This document shows, piece by piece, positions 15,572 to 23,491 of a DNA stretch of 30,311 bases. This DNA is from OMOG01 sp041485845 (lineage in GTDB: Bacteria; Acidobacteriota; Terriglobia; Bryobacterales; Bryobacteraceae). The stretch is taken from positions 1-30,311 of the forward strand of contig JBGPKH010000023.1 in NCBI GenBank assembly GCA_041485845.1, read 5' to 3'. The position numbers and the translations under genes were made by a program. The notes below the pieces were generated by a model. It saw nothing but the letters and a program-made list of their open reading frames with translations, did not search any database and was not told the DNA's origin. Positions within the stretch are counted from its first letter, which is position 1; every line of letters begins with the position of its first letter.

Positions 15572-17106
15572 TGGCCGCCGCAGCGACAATCGACGTCTCC
15601 ACTTCCCTGGCCAGCGAGTCGGTCTTCAAGCCGGCCTTGTTGTTGATGTCCGGACGAACCGTGGCCTTTGCCGCGACATTCTTCATTCCGCTGGTTTTGG
15701 CGCGGGTCTTCGATCCAGCGCAGTTCGGCACATATAAACAGCTCTTTCTAATCTGGGGCACGGTCTATTCCATCGCTCAACTGGGGATGGCATCCAGCTT
15801 GTATTATTTTCTTCCGCGAGCGCCTCGCATGGGGGGGCAGTATGTCGCGAACTGCCTGCTATTCCTCGCGGCCACCGGCCTCGTTTGTCTGGGAGCTTTG
15901 GTAATTGCCGCGCCGAAACTGAGTCACTGGCTGAGCAACAGCGAGTTGTCGCAATACCTGCCTTGGATCGGACTGTATATCTGCCTGACGATGTTCGCCA
16001 TGGCACTCGAGATTGTCCTGATCTCGCGCAGCCGGTACCGTTGGGCCGCGGCGTCGTATGCCGTCTCAGACCTGGTGCGGGCGGCGGTCTTCATCGTGCC
16101 GGCTTTGTGGTTCCGGCAACTGGACTGGCTCCTGAAGGGCGCCGTGTTGCTGGCCTTCCTCCGGGCAGCCGTCATGATGTTCTACTTCCGCAGGGAATTC
16201 CGCGGCAGTTTCAAGCCGGACCGGGCGTTGCTCAGGAACCAGTTGGCGTATGCTCTTCCGTTCGGTCTGGCGGTTCTCGTCGAGATCCTGCAAGCCAGCC
16301 TTCCTCAGTACGTAGTGTCTCACCTGTTCGATCCCGCCACGTTCGCCATCTTCGCAGTAGGTTGTCTGCAGATCCCCTTGGTGGATTTCGCGGCCTCGCC
16401 GACCAGCGACGTGATGATGGTCAAGATGCAGGAGCGCCTGGCGGAGGGACGGAAGCAGGCGGTGCTGGCAATATGGCACGACACGACGTGGAAACTGGCC
16501 TTGCTGTTCTTTCCATTGGCCGCCTTCCTGATGGTGGACGCCCGGGAGTTCATCGTCTTTCTGTTTACCAGGCGCTACATCGCGAGCGCTCCCATCTTTA
16601 TGGTGTGGTCCGGCATGATCCTGCTCACTACCTTACAGGTAGATGGCGTGATGCGCGTGTTTGCGCAGACCCGGTTCCTACTGGCGCTTAACCTGATGCG
16701 CCTGGCGATTATCGCGGGGCTGATCCAATGGTCACTCGGGGAGTTTCACCTGCTTGGCGCGGCGATGGTGACCGTGTTGGCGACTCTGCTTTTCAAGGCA
16801 GGGGCGCTGATCCGGATGAAGAGGCTCCTGGGGGTTAGTGCGGTCAATCTGCTGCCGTGGCGCAGTCTTGGCGCTTTGCTGGCGGCGGCTGTGTGCGGGG
16901 CGGTAGTGGCGATGGCAGTCAAATCGCAGATCCATATTTCCCCTCTCCCTACGATCCTGGCGACGGGGGTGGCTTATGCGGTCACGTACGCCGGTTTAGT
17001 CTGGCGTTTCGATTTGCTGAATGCGAGCGAGAGGCTGGCGATTGCCGCGTGGGTACGGAGAACGCGGATCGCCACAGGCCTGGCGCTGGATTACGAAAGG
17101 GGATAG
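15571..17106 (+). CDS. Wzx-like polysaccharide flippase (MOP superfamily)
   Basis: The 511-residue protein is almost entirely membrane helices, about 12-14, with short charged loops. The N-terminus LLMSGRTVAFAATFFIPLVLARVFDP-QFGTYKQLF matches the start of O-antigen/teichoic acid exporters. It would move the undecaprenyl-linked repeat unit across the inner membrane for the polymerase encoded just upstream. The start ATG 15571 shares its A with the previous TGA. The ending, WVRRTRIATGLALDYERG, is polar. Being next to the polymerase, it completes a Wzx/Wzy pair and argues against an ABC-transporter route; no ABC exporter gene is seen. Confidence 0.9.
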   Translation: MAAAATIDVSTSLASESVFKPALLLMSGRTVAFAATFFIPLVLARVFDPAQFGTYKQLFLIWGTVYSIAQLGMASSLYYFLPRAPRMGGQYVANCLLFLAATGLVCLGALVIAAPKLSHWLSNSELSQYLPWIGLYICLTMFAMALEIVLISRSRYRWAAASYAVSDLVRAAVFIVPALWFRQLDWLLKGAVLLAFLRAAVMMFYFRREFRGSFKPDRALLRNQLAYALPFGLAVLVEILQASLPQYVVSHLFDPATFAIFAVGCLQIPLVDFAASPTSDVMMVKMQERLAEGRKQAVLAIWHDTTWKLALLFFPLAAFLMVDAREFIVFLFTRRYIASAPIFMVWSGMILLTTLQVDGVMRVFAQTRFLLALNLMRLAIIAGLIQWSLGEFHLLGAAMVTVLATLLFKAGALIRMKRLLGVSAVNLLPWRSLGALLAAAVCGAVVAMAVKSQIHISPLPTILATGVAYAVTYAGLVWRFDLLNASERLAIAAWVRRTRIATGLALDYERG

Positions 17107-17118
17107 GGTACACGGACT

Positions 17119-19005
17119 ATGTGCGGAATTGCCGGCGTCGTCAGCTTGGAGGGCAAGCCTGTTTTCGAGCAGGAAGTGCGGGACATGTGTATGTCCATCG
17201 CCCACCGTGGCCCCGACGACGAGGGTTATTACTTTGGCCCGGGAGTGGGTTTGGGTATGCGCCGTCTGAGTATCATCGACGTGGCTTCCGGCCGCCAGCC
17301 GGTGCGCAATGAAGACGGAACGGTCTGGGTGGTGTTCAACGGCGAAATCTACAACTTTCGGGAATTGCGCCGGGAGTTGGAAGGGCGCGGACACGTTTTC
17401 TATACGCACACCGACACGGAAACCATCGTCCACCTGTATGAGGAATACGGAAAGCGCGCGGTGGATCACCTGCGCGGCATGTTTGCTTTTGCGCTTTGGG
17501 ACGAGCGAAAAAGGCAGGTGTTCATCGCGCGCGACCGTGTGGGGATCAAGCCGCTCTACTACGCCGAGACCGGCGGCAGGCTGCTCTTCGCTTCCGAGTT
17601 GAAGTCCATCCTGCAGGTGGCGGACGTGGAGCGCAAGCTGAGCTGGAGTGCGATGTCTCATCTATTCACGTTCCTGTCCACTCCGCCCACGGAAGCCATC
17701 ATCGACGGCGTACACAAACTCGAACCCGGGCATCTGCTGACCGCCACGCCGGGCCGGGCGCCCATAATCGAGCGCTACTGGGATATCGAGTTCGAGCCGG
17801 ACCACGGCCGGGAAGTGGGCTATTTCGTCGATCGGGTACGTGAGCTGCTGGATGAATCGGTTCGCCTGCACATGGTGAGCGATGTCCCAGTGGGAGCATT
17901 CCTCAGCGGCGGAATCGACTCCAGCGCGATCGTGGCCACGGCGGCGGCGCTCACTGCCGCACCGCTGAAGACTTTCTCGATCGGTTTCAGCGAGCCCGAC
18001 TATAACGAGATGGAACACGCCCGGGTGGTCGCCAGGAGATTTCGCACGGACCATCACGAGCTGACCCTCGGGCCAGACGGCCTGGAGGAATTGGAGGATC
18101 TCGCGTGGCACCTCGACGAGCCCTTCGGCGACTCGTCCGCCATTCCCACTTACATGGTTTCCAAGCTGGCGGCCAAGAGCGTAAAGGTCGTACTGTCGGG
18201 GGACGGCGGGGATGAGCTTTTTGCGGGATACGACAAATACCTGGTGGAGCGGCGGGAGCGAGGCTACACACCATTGCCGGCGCTCGCGCGGAGCGTACTG
18301 GGAAAGATCAGCCGGACGATGCCCGATGGGATGCGAGGACGAAATTTCCTGCGCCACATGTCGCTCACGGGCGCCGAGCGTTACCTGGATGCGTGCTCGC
18401 TTTTCCGGCGCGAGGACATGAAGAAGCTGTTCCAGCCCGATGTTTTCAAATTACTCGCGCTCTATGAACCCTGGCGCCCCAAGGCGGCTTGCATGGAATC
18501 GGGCAACGGCAACTGGCTTTCGGCGCTGCAACGCCTCGACGTGAAGAACTATCTGCCGCTTGACATTCTGACGAAGGTGGATCGGATGAGCATGGCGCAT
18601 TCCATCGAGACCCGCGTGCCATTGCTGGATCACAAGCTGGTGGAATTCGCCGCTACCATCCCGCCCGAGATGAATCTGCGCGACGGGACCACCAAGTACG
18701 TGCTCAAGCAGGCGATGCGGGGGATTCTCCCCGACGGGATCATTGACCGGCCCAAGCATGGTTTTGCGGTTCCCTTGGGCTATTGGTTTCGGGGCAAGCT
18801 CGGTGCTTATGTGCGCGACCTGCTGCTGGGAGAAAGCGCCGCGCGCCGCGGATTCTTTAATGGCCCCTACATCGAAGGGCTGGTGGCCCAGCACGAGAGA
18901 GGACGGAATCTCGACCTGCAGCTCTGGACCCTGATTTCGTTCGAGCTGTGGGCCAGAGTGTTTCTGGATCGAGGGGCCAGAGGACAGGCCTGCGAGGCGG
19001 CCTGA
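17119..19005 (+). CDS. asnB: Glutamine-hydrolysing asparagine synthetase (first copy)
   Basis: The 628-residue protein has an N-terminal class II glutaminase domain. Its first residues, MCGIAG, expose the nucleophile Cys2 after Met removal, which fixes the start. RGPDDEG, RRLSIID, VFNGEIYNF and the D-T-E motif follow. The C-terminal synthetase domain has the ATP PP-loop SGGIDSS near 262, VLSGDGGDELFAGY, DILTKVDRMSMAHSIETRVPLLDH and a Lys-rich end. The usual reaction is Asp + Gln + ATP to Asn. In polysaccharide loci such enzymes often amidate uronic acids (WbpS-like) rather than make asparagine; that role is inferred here from context. A second copy lies at 23467-25425. Confidence 0.94.
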   Translation: MCGIAGVVSLEGKPVFEQEVRDMCMSIAHRGPDDEGYYFGPGVGLGMRRLSIIDVASGRQPVRNEDGTVWVVFNGEIYNFRELRRELEGRGHVFYTHTDTETIVHLYEEYGKRAVDHLRGMFAFALWDERKRQVFIARDRVGIKPLYYAETGGRLLFASELKSILQVADVERKLSWSAMSHLFTFLSTPPTEAIIDGVHKLEPGHLLTATPGRAPIIERYWDIEFEPDHGREVGYFVDRVRELLDESVRLHMVSDVPVGAFLSGGIDSSAIVATAAALTAAPLKTFSIGFSEPDYNEMEHARVVARRFRTDHHELTLGPDGLEELEDLAWHLDEPFGDSSAIPTYMVSKLAAKSVKVVLSGDGGDELFAGYDKYLVERRERGYTPLPALARSVLGKISRTMPDGMRGRNFLRHMSLTGAERYLDACSLFRREDMKKLFQPDVFKLLALYEPWRPKAACMESGNGNWLSALQRLDVKNYLPLDILTKVDRMSMAHSIETRVPLLDHKLVEFAATIPPEMNLRDGTTKYVLKQAMRGILPDGIIDRPKHGFAVPLGYWFRGKLGAYVRDLLLGESAARRGFFNGPYIEGLVAQHERGRNLDLQLWTLISFELWARVFLDRGARGQACEAA

Positions 19006-20154
19006 ATGGCGCGAATCATGCAGTCAAAGAAAATCAAGCTGTTGCAGATGCTGACCAACTTCCACATAGGCGGGACGGAGAGGCAGGTCGCCAACCTGGC
19101 CCTGGGAATCGATCCTTCTCATTTCGATCTGCACCTGGCGTGTCTGCGGCATTCGGGCGAACTGCTGGCGGAGCTGGAAACGCTGCCGGTGCCGCGATCG
19201 GAATTTCGGATCGGCCGCCTGTACAGTCCTAAGACGTTGTGGCAGGGGATCCGGCTGGCCCATTACGTCAGAAGGAATCTGATACAGATCGTGCATAGCT
19301 TCGGTTTCTATCCGAATGTCTTTACCGTTCCGGTGGCCCGGCTGGCGGGGGCGTCGATCGTGGTGGCCTCGATCCGCGACACGGGCGACTTGTTGACTCC
19401 CATGCAGAGACGGCTGCAAAGAATGGTCTGCCGGCTGGCCGATTGCGTCCTGGTGAACGCCGGGGCAATCCGCGAGAATCTGCTCGAACAGGGATTTGAC
19501 CCGAGCAAGATTGTGGTCATTCGGAACGGCATCACGCTGTCGAAAGTTGCCGGGAAGGAGCGGGGCGCCGCCCTCCGCCAGGAGCTGGGATTACCGCTCT
19601 CCGCCCGTCTGGTTGGGGTGTTTTCACGCCTCAATCGGATGAAAGGAGTTCAATACTTCCTGGATGCGGCGATCGTTCTGGCGGGGAGATTTCCGGATGT
19701 GTGTTTCCTTGTGGTGGGCGATGGAGGAAGCAAAAAGGAACTGGAAGAACAGGCCGGCCGCCTGGGGCTTGGGCAGCGGATCGTCTTTACCGGATTCAGG
19801 AGCGATGTTCCGGATCTGTTATCGGAAGCCGCGATCTCGGTGCTCCCGTCGCTGAGCGAGGGCACCTCGAATACCTTGCTCGAATCGATGGCTGCGGGCA
19901 TCCCAGTGATCGCGACCAGGGTGGGGGGCAATCCGGAGGTCATCGAAGACGGGGTCAGTGGACTGCTCGTGCCGCCGCGGGATTCGGCCGCACTGGCCGC
20001 CGCCATAGCCCGCCTGTTGGAGAACGAAGACCTCGCCGCGAGCCTCGGCCAGGCGGGCATGCGGCGAGTATCGGAGCTCTTCTCCATCGAGGGCTCGGTA
20101 CACGAGACAGAGCACCTCTACCAGCGGTTGGTAGAGGCCAAAGGCCACGTATGA
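19006..20154 (+). CDS. GT4-family glycosyltransferase
   Basis: The 382-residue GT-B enzyme would transfer a sugar to the repeat unit at the inner face of the membrane. The N-terminal acceptor half begins KLLQMLTNFHIGGTERQVANL, with the Gly-rich GGTERQ loop. The nucleotide-sugar half has VGVFSRLNRMKGVQYFLDA, FLVVGDGGSKKELE, VFTGFRSDVPDLLSEA and the E-x7-E signature SEGTSNTLLESMAAGIPVIAT, near residues 285-293. It is soluble or peripheral, with no transmembrane helix. ATG 19006 follows the asparagine synthetase stop directly; ATG 19018 is an alternative four codons in. Its stop TGA overlaps the next gene's ATG (ATGA). Confidence 0.93.
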   Translation: MARIMQSKKIKLLQMLTNFHIGGTERQVANLALGIDPSHFDLHLACLRHSGELLAELETLPVPRSEFRIGRLYSPKTLWQGIRLAHYVRRNLIQIVHSFGFYPNVFTVPVARLAGASIVVASIRDTGDLLTPMQRRLQRMVCRLADCVLVNAGAIRENLLEQGFDPSKIVVIRNGITLSKVAGKERGAALRQELGLPLSARLVGVFSRLNRMKGVQYFLDAAIVLAGRFPDVCFLVVGDGGSKKELEEQAGRLGLGQRIVFTGFRSDVPDLLSEAAISVLPSLSEGTSNTLLESMAAGIPVIATRVGGNPEVIEDGVSGLLVPPRDSAALAAAIARLLENEDLAASLGQAGMRRVSELFSIEGSVHETEHLYQRLVEAKGHV

Positions 20155-21254
20155 GAGTCCTGCTGATCGGTCCGCATCCGCCTCCGCACGGAGGAATATC
20201 GGTGCATGTGTGGGGAATCCATCGGCAATTGACGGCGGCCGGGGTAACTTGCCGCGTTCTGGACATGAGCCGGGTTCGCCCCGGATTGGGTTTCTTGTTC
20301 ACCGTACTGCGCCATGCATTGCAGGGATGGACGTTGCACCTTCACACCAATGGACACAATGTGAAGAGCTGGTTGCTGGCGTTGGGATGTGGGCTGGCCG
20401 GCCAATGCCGTGGCGGTTGCATCCTGACCCTTCACTCCGGCATCGTGCCCGGATATCTGGAGACCGCTCCTCGTTGGCGCCGGAGACTGGCAGCACTTAC
20501 CTGCTCGCTTTACAGGCAAGTGATCTGTGTCAGTCCAGAGATCAGAAGCGCTCTTCTCGCGCTCGGTGTGGAGTCTCGGCGCATGGAGGTTTTGCCGGCC
20601 TTTCTGAGCACGGAGAACCCCGAAGTTTCGCCCGAGCCGGGGCTCCTGGCGTGGATCGGACGGCATCGACCACTGTTTTCCACGGTGCTGTTCTTCCGGC
20701 CGGAGTATGGCTTCGATCTGCTGGTCGCCGGTCTGACCCGGCTAAGGCGCCTCTATCCTTCGCTGGGTTGCCTGGTGATGGGCAGCGGTGAGGAAGGAGC
20801 CGAAGCCGAGAAGCGAGTCCGTGAAGCGGGTCTTTCAGAAAGCATTCTTCTGCTCGGGGACGTGAGTCACGATGCTTGCCTGGCGTTGATGTCGGTTTCG
20901 GACGTGTTTCTCCGCCCTACGCTCGAGGACGGTGATTCGATTTCGGTGCGCGAAGCGCTGTCTCTGGGCGTCCCGGTGGTGGCGAGCCGTGTGGGCACGC
21001 GGCCGGCCGGCGCCATTCTGTTTCACCCGGGAGATGTGCAAGAGATGCTCGCCAAGGTCGAACTGGCCCTGGCGGTGAAGAGCGCAAAGGGCGCGGCGCG
21101 CCACCACACTGAACCAGGAATTGATCGCGCCGCGCCCGTTTTGCGCGAGTTCCTCAAGACATGCAACCAAACGCAGGGCGCAGGCTGTATGGATCGGTTG
21201 ATGGAGATCTACCGGCGGGTGGATGGCTCCGAAGGGAGCTTATGTCTGAACTGA
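20151..21254 (+). CDS. GT4-like glycosyltransferase carrying an inserted 26-codon repeat
   Basis: The 367-residue GT-B protein begins MRVLLIGPHPPPHGGISVHV with the Gly-rich donor/acceptor loop. It has CILTLHSG, VICVSPEIRSALLALGV, FSTVLFFRPEYGFDLLV, LVMGSGEEGAEAEKRV and FLRPTLEDGDSISVREALSLGVPVVAS, the equivalent of the E-x7-E region. After EMLAKVELALAVK comes a 26-residue tract, SAKGAARHHTEP through VLREFLK, encoded by a palindromic repeat (21082-21159). The natural-looking C-terminal helix MDRLMEIYRR then resumes. The insertion keeps frame and lies in the last 60 residues, so the catalytic core should be intact. Start ATG 20151 overlaps the previous stop. The 3' end overlaps the lyase gene by 13 bases. 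Confidence 0.88.
   Translation: MRVLLIGPHPPPHGGISVHVWGIHRQLTAAGVTCRVLDMSRVRPGLGFLFTVLRHALQGWTLHLHTNGHNVKSWLLALGCGLAGQCRGGCILTLHSGIVPGYLETAPRWRRRLAALTCSLYRQVICVSPEIRSALLALGVESRRMEVLPAFLSTENPEVSPEPGLLAWIGRHRPLFSTVLFFRPEYGFDLLVAGLTRLRRLYPSLGCLVMGSGEEGAEAEKRVREAGLSESILLLGDVSHDACLALMSVSDVFLRPTLEDGDSISVREALSLGVPVVASRVGTRPAGAILFHPGDVQEMLAKVELALAVKSAKGAARHHTEPGIDRAAPVLREFLKTCNQTQGAGCMDRLMEIYRRVDGSEGSLCLN
21082..21159 (+). repeat. 78-bp palindromic repeat inside the GT gene
   Basis: Arms of about 20 bases pair around a 25-base centre: GCGCAAA, then GGGCGCGGCGCG from 21082, against CGCGCCGCGCCC then TTTTGCGC ending at 21146. The tail GAGTTCCTCAAGA follows. The copy at 30214-30291 is identical at 73 of 78 positions. 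Here the repeat is translated in frame as SAKGAARHHTEP through VLREFLK. The form recalls palindromic elements that insert inside coding genes without breaking them, such as those described from Rickettsia, though no relation by sequence is claimed. Confidence 0.85.
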
Positions 21255-23491
21255 GTCAGAAGCTCAAACGCCTGAGCGCCATGGGGCCGCGCGAATTGAC
21301 GCACAGGGTGCGGGAGAAGGCGTATTCGGAACTGGATCGGATCGGCGCCGGTATCGGCAACTCGCCGGGGGCCGTTGGGACGCCTTTCAAGGATTACCTG
21401 AGCGGGGCGCCCGGGGATCGTTTCTATTGCAGCCATCGCGAATACCTGCGCCCATTCGTCCAGGAGTACTTTCCCCACTGGATCGACCGGGCCGTGGACG
21501 AGGCGGATAGACTTTGCCGGCACGAGATCACTCTTCTTGGCTACGGGCCGGTCGAGCTCGGTCCCGAAATCGACTGGCGCCGCGACCCGGTCACCGGCCG
21601 AGTATGGGAGCGGCGTTATTGGGCCGATTACCGGCCGGTGCAAGATAGCGGGGGGCGCGACTCCAAGATCATCCACGAGTTGAACCGTCACCAGCACCTG
21701 CCGCGGCTGGCCAAGGCATATCTACTGACTGGAGACGAGCGCTACGCCAGCGAGGCCGTGGCCCAGCTCAATAGCTGGATCGAACAGAATCCGCCCGAGC
21801 GCGGCATCAATTGGCAGTCCAGCCTGGAAATTGGCATCCGGGCGATTTCCTGGTTGTGGACGATTTTCCCGCTTCTCGCTTCGCGGTCGTTCGACGAGGC
21901 TTCGGCGCAGCGCATCGGCGACTCGCTGTTTGCGCAACTGGAGCATGTTCACCGGTACCCGTCGATCTTCACTAGCCCCAACACGCACCTGATCGGGGAG
22001 GCTGCGGCGCTGTTCATTGCCGGACTGGTGTTTCGGGACCAGAAACGGCCCGCCGTCTGGCTTCACCGAGCCGCCGCCCTGTTGGCCGAAGCAGCGGAAA
22101 AGCAGGTTCTGGACGACGGCGTATACGGGGAACTCTCATCCTGCTATCACTGCTATGCCCTCGACTTTTACCTGCAGGCGATGGTGCTGGCGGGACAAAA
22201 CGGGTATCACTTCGCGGAGCCGGTTCCGCACAAAGTGCGCGGCATGCTCCAATTTCTAATGCATCTGACGCGCCCCGACGGCACGCTTCCGTCGCTGGGA
22301 GATGACGATGGCGGCCGGGCACTGGCGCTGGACAAACGGGATTACCGCTCGTTCCAGGATGGGTTGTGCCTGGGGGCGATCCTCTACCGCAGGGGAGACT
22401 TCAAGCACCAGGCGGGCGGTTTTTGCGAGGAGGCGCTGTGGATGCTCGGTGAAGGCGCCTGGGAGACTTGGCGCCAATTAGAAAGCCAGGAGCCGGCGGA
22501 GACGCAGGCATATTATCCGTGCGCCGGATACCTGGTGCAACGCTCCGGCTGGGGGCCGCTCGACAGTCACCTGGTCTTCGACTGCGGCGGGCTCGGCATG
22601 CTCACCGGCGGGCATGCTCACGCCGATGCCTTGTCGGTCACACTGTTCAGCGGGGGCCGGGAACTACTCGTGGACCCGGGAACGTTCGTCTACAACTGCG
22701 CTCCGGAATGGCGCAGTTACTTCCGGTCCACGCGAGCTCATAATACGGTCACCATCGACGGCCGGGATCAGGCCGAACAGGGAGGCACCTTTCACTGGAA
22801 GACAAAAATCTGTTCTCGGGCGGCGCGGGAGTTCACCTCACCGGGGATCGAGTATGTGGAGGGGGAACACGATGGGTACCGGCGGATGCCGCAGGGAGTG
22901 ATCCATCGCCGCCGCCTCCTGTGTATCCCGCCAAACCAATGGATCATCGTGGATGACTTCCGCGGATCGGGCGAGCACACGTTCGATTTCCACTACCACT
23001 TCCCAGCCGACGTCGAAGTGTCGGGGCTGCCGCTACGCCTGTTCGGTTCGCAGCCTGTGAAGACGACGCGTATCGCAGGGTGGATGTCGCGCGGATACGG
23101 TGAGAAGTTACCCTGCTCTACCCTGCGCGCCACGCTTACCGGACCGGCGCCGGCCGCGGCGATGACGTTTCTCGTAGCGGCGCCCGACGATGTCCGGCGG
23201 CTGACTCTCGAAAGTGGCAGCGGAATCGCCTGCGCTTACGAGCACGATGGAATCGAGGACATCGCGGTCCTTTCTACCGGCGATTCCGAAATGGCGGTGG
23301 AGGATTTTCGCCTGCGCGGGGAATTCTTCTGGCTGCGCCTGGAAGGCGGCGTACTGAAACAGGTCCTGGCAGTCCGGGCCTGCGGTTTGGATCGCGGCGG
23401 CAGGAGTATCTTCCGAAGATCCGAGCCGGGACCCTACTCGGATGCCGAAGTGGAAGAAAAAAGCTTATGTGCGGAATTTGTGGCATCGTAA
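21242..23491 (+). CDS. Heparinase II/III-family polysaccharide lyase-like protein
   Basis: The 749-residue protein has the two-part family layout. The N-terminal alpha-toroid has INWQSSLEIGIRAISW near residue 190, NTHLIGEAAAL near 247 and YGELSSCYHCYALDFYLQ near 300. The C-terminal beta-sandwich has GGHAHADALSVTLFSGGRELLVDPGTFVYN near 455-485 and RSTRAHNTVTIDGRDQAEQGG. Family members cleave uronic-acid-containing polysaccharides by beta-elimination using Asn/His/Tyr residues in these motifs. No signal peptide is obvious after ATG 21242 (MSELSQKLKRL), as often seen for EPS-locus members. In the cluster it may trim or recycle the polymer, which fits a uronate or uronamide content. It overlaps both neighbours, by 13 bases upstream and 25 downstream. 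Confidence 0.9.
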   Translation: MSELSQKLKRLSAMGPRELTHRVREKAYSELDRIGAGIGNSPGAVGTPFKDYLSGAPGDRFYCSHREYLRPFVQEYFPHWIDRAVDEADRLCRHEITLLGYGPVELGPEIDWRRDPVTGRVWERRYWADYRPVQDSGGRDSKIIHELNRHQHLPRLAKAYLLTGDERYASEAVAQLNSWIEQNPPERGINWQSSLEIGIRAISWLWTIFPLLASRSFDEASAQRIGDSLFAQLEHVHRYPSIFTSPNTHLIGEAAALFIAGLVFRDQKRPAVWLHRAAALLAEAAEKQVLDDGVYGELSSCYHCYALDFYLQAMVLAGQNGYHFAEPVPHKVRGMLQFLMHLTRPDGTLPSLGDDDGGRALALDKRDYRSFQDGLCLGAILYRRGDFKHQAGGFCEEALWMLGEGAWETWRQLESQEPAETQAYYPCAGYLVQRSGWGPLDSHLVFDCGGLGMLTGGHAHADALSVTLFSGGRELLVDPGTFVYNCAPEWRSYFRSTRAHNTVTIDGRDQAEQGGTFHWKTKICSRAAREFTSPGIEYVEGEHDGYRRMPQGVIHRRRLLCIPPNQWIIVDDFRGSGEHTFDFHYHFPADVEVSGLPLRLFGSQPVKTTRIAGWMSRGYGEKLPCSTLRATLTGPAPAAAMTFLVAAPDDVRRLTLESGSGIACAYEHDGIEDIAVLSTGDSEMAVEDFRLRGEFFWLRLEGGVLKQVLAVRACGLDRGGRSIFRRSEPGPYSDAEVEEKSLCAEFVAS

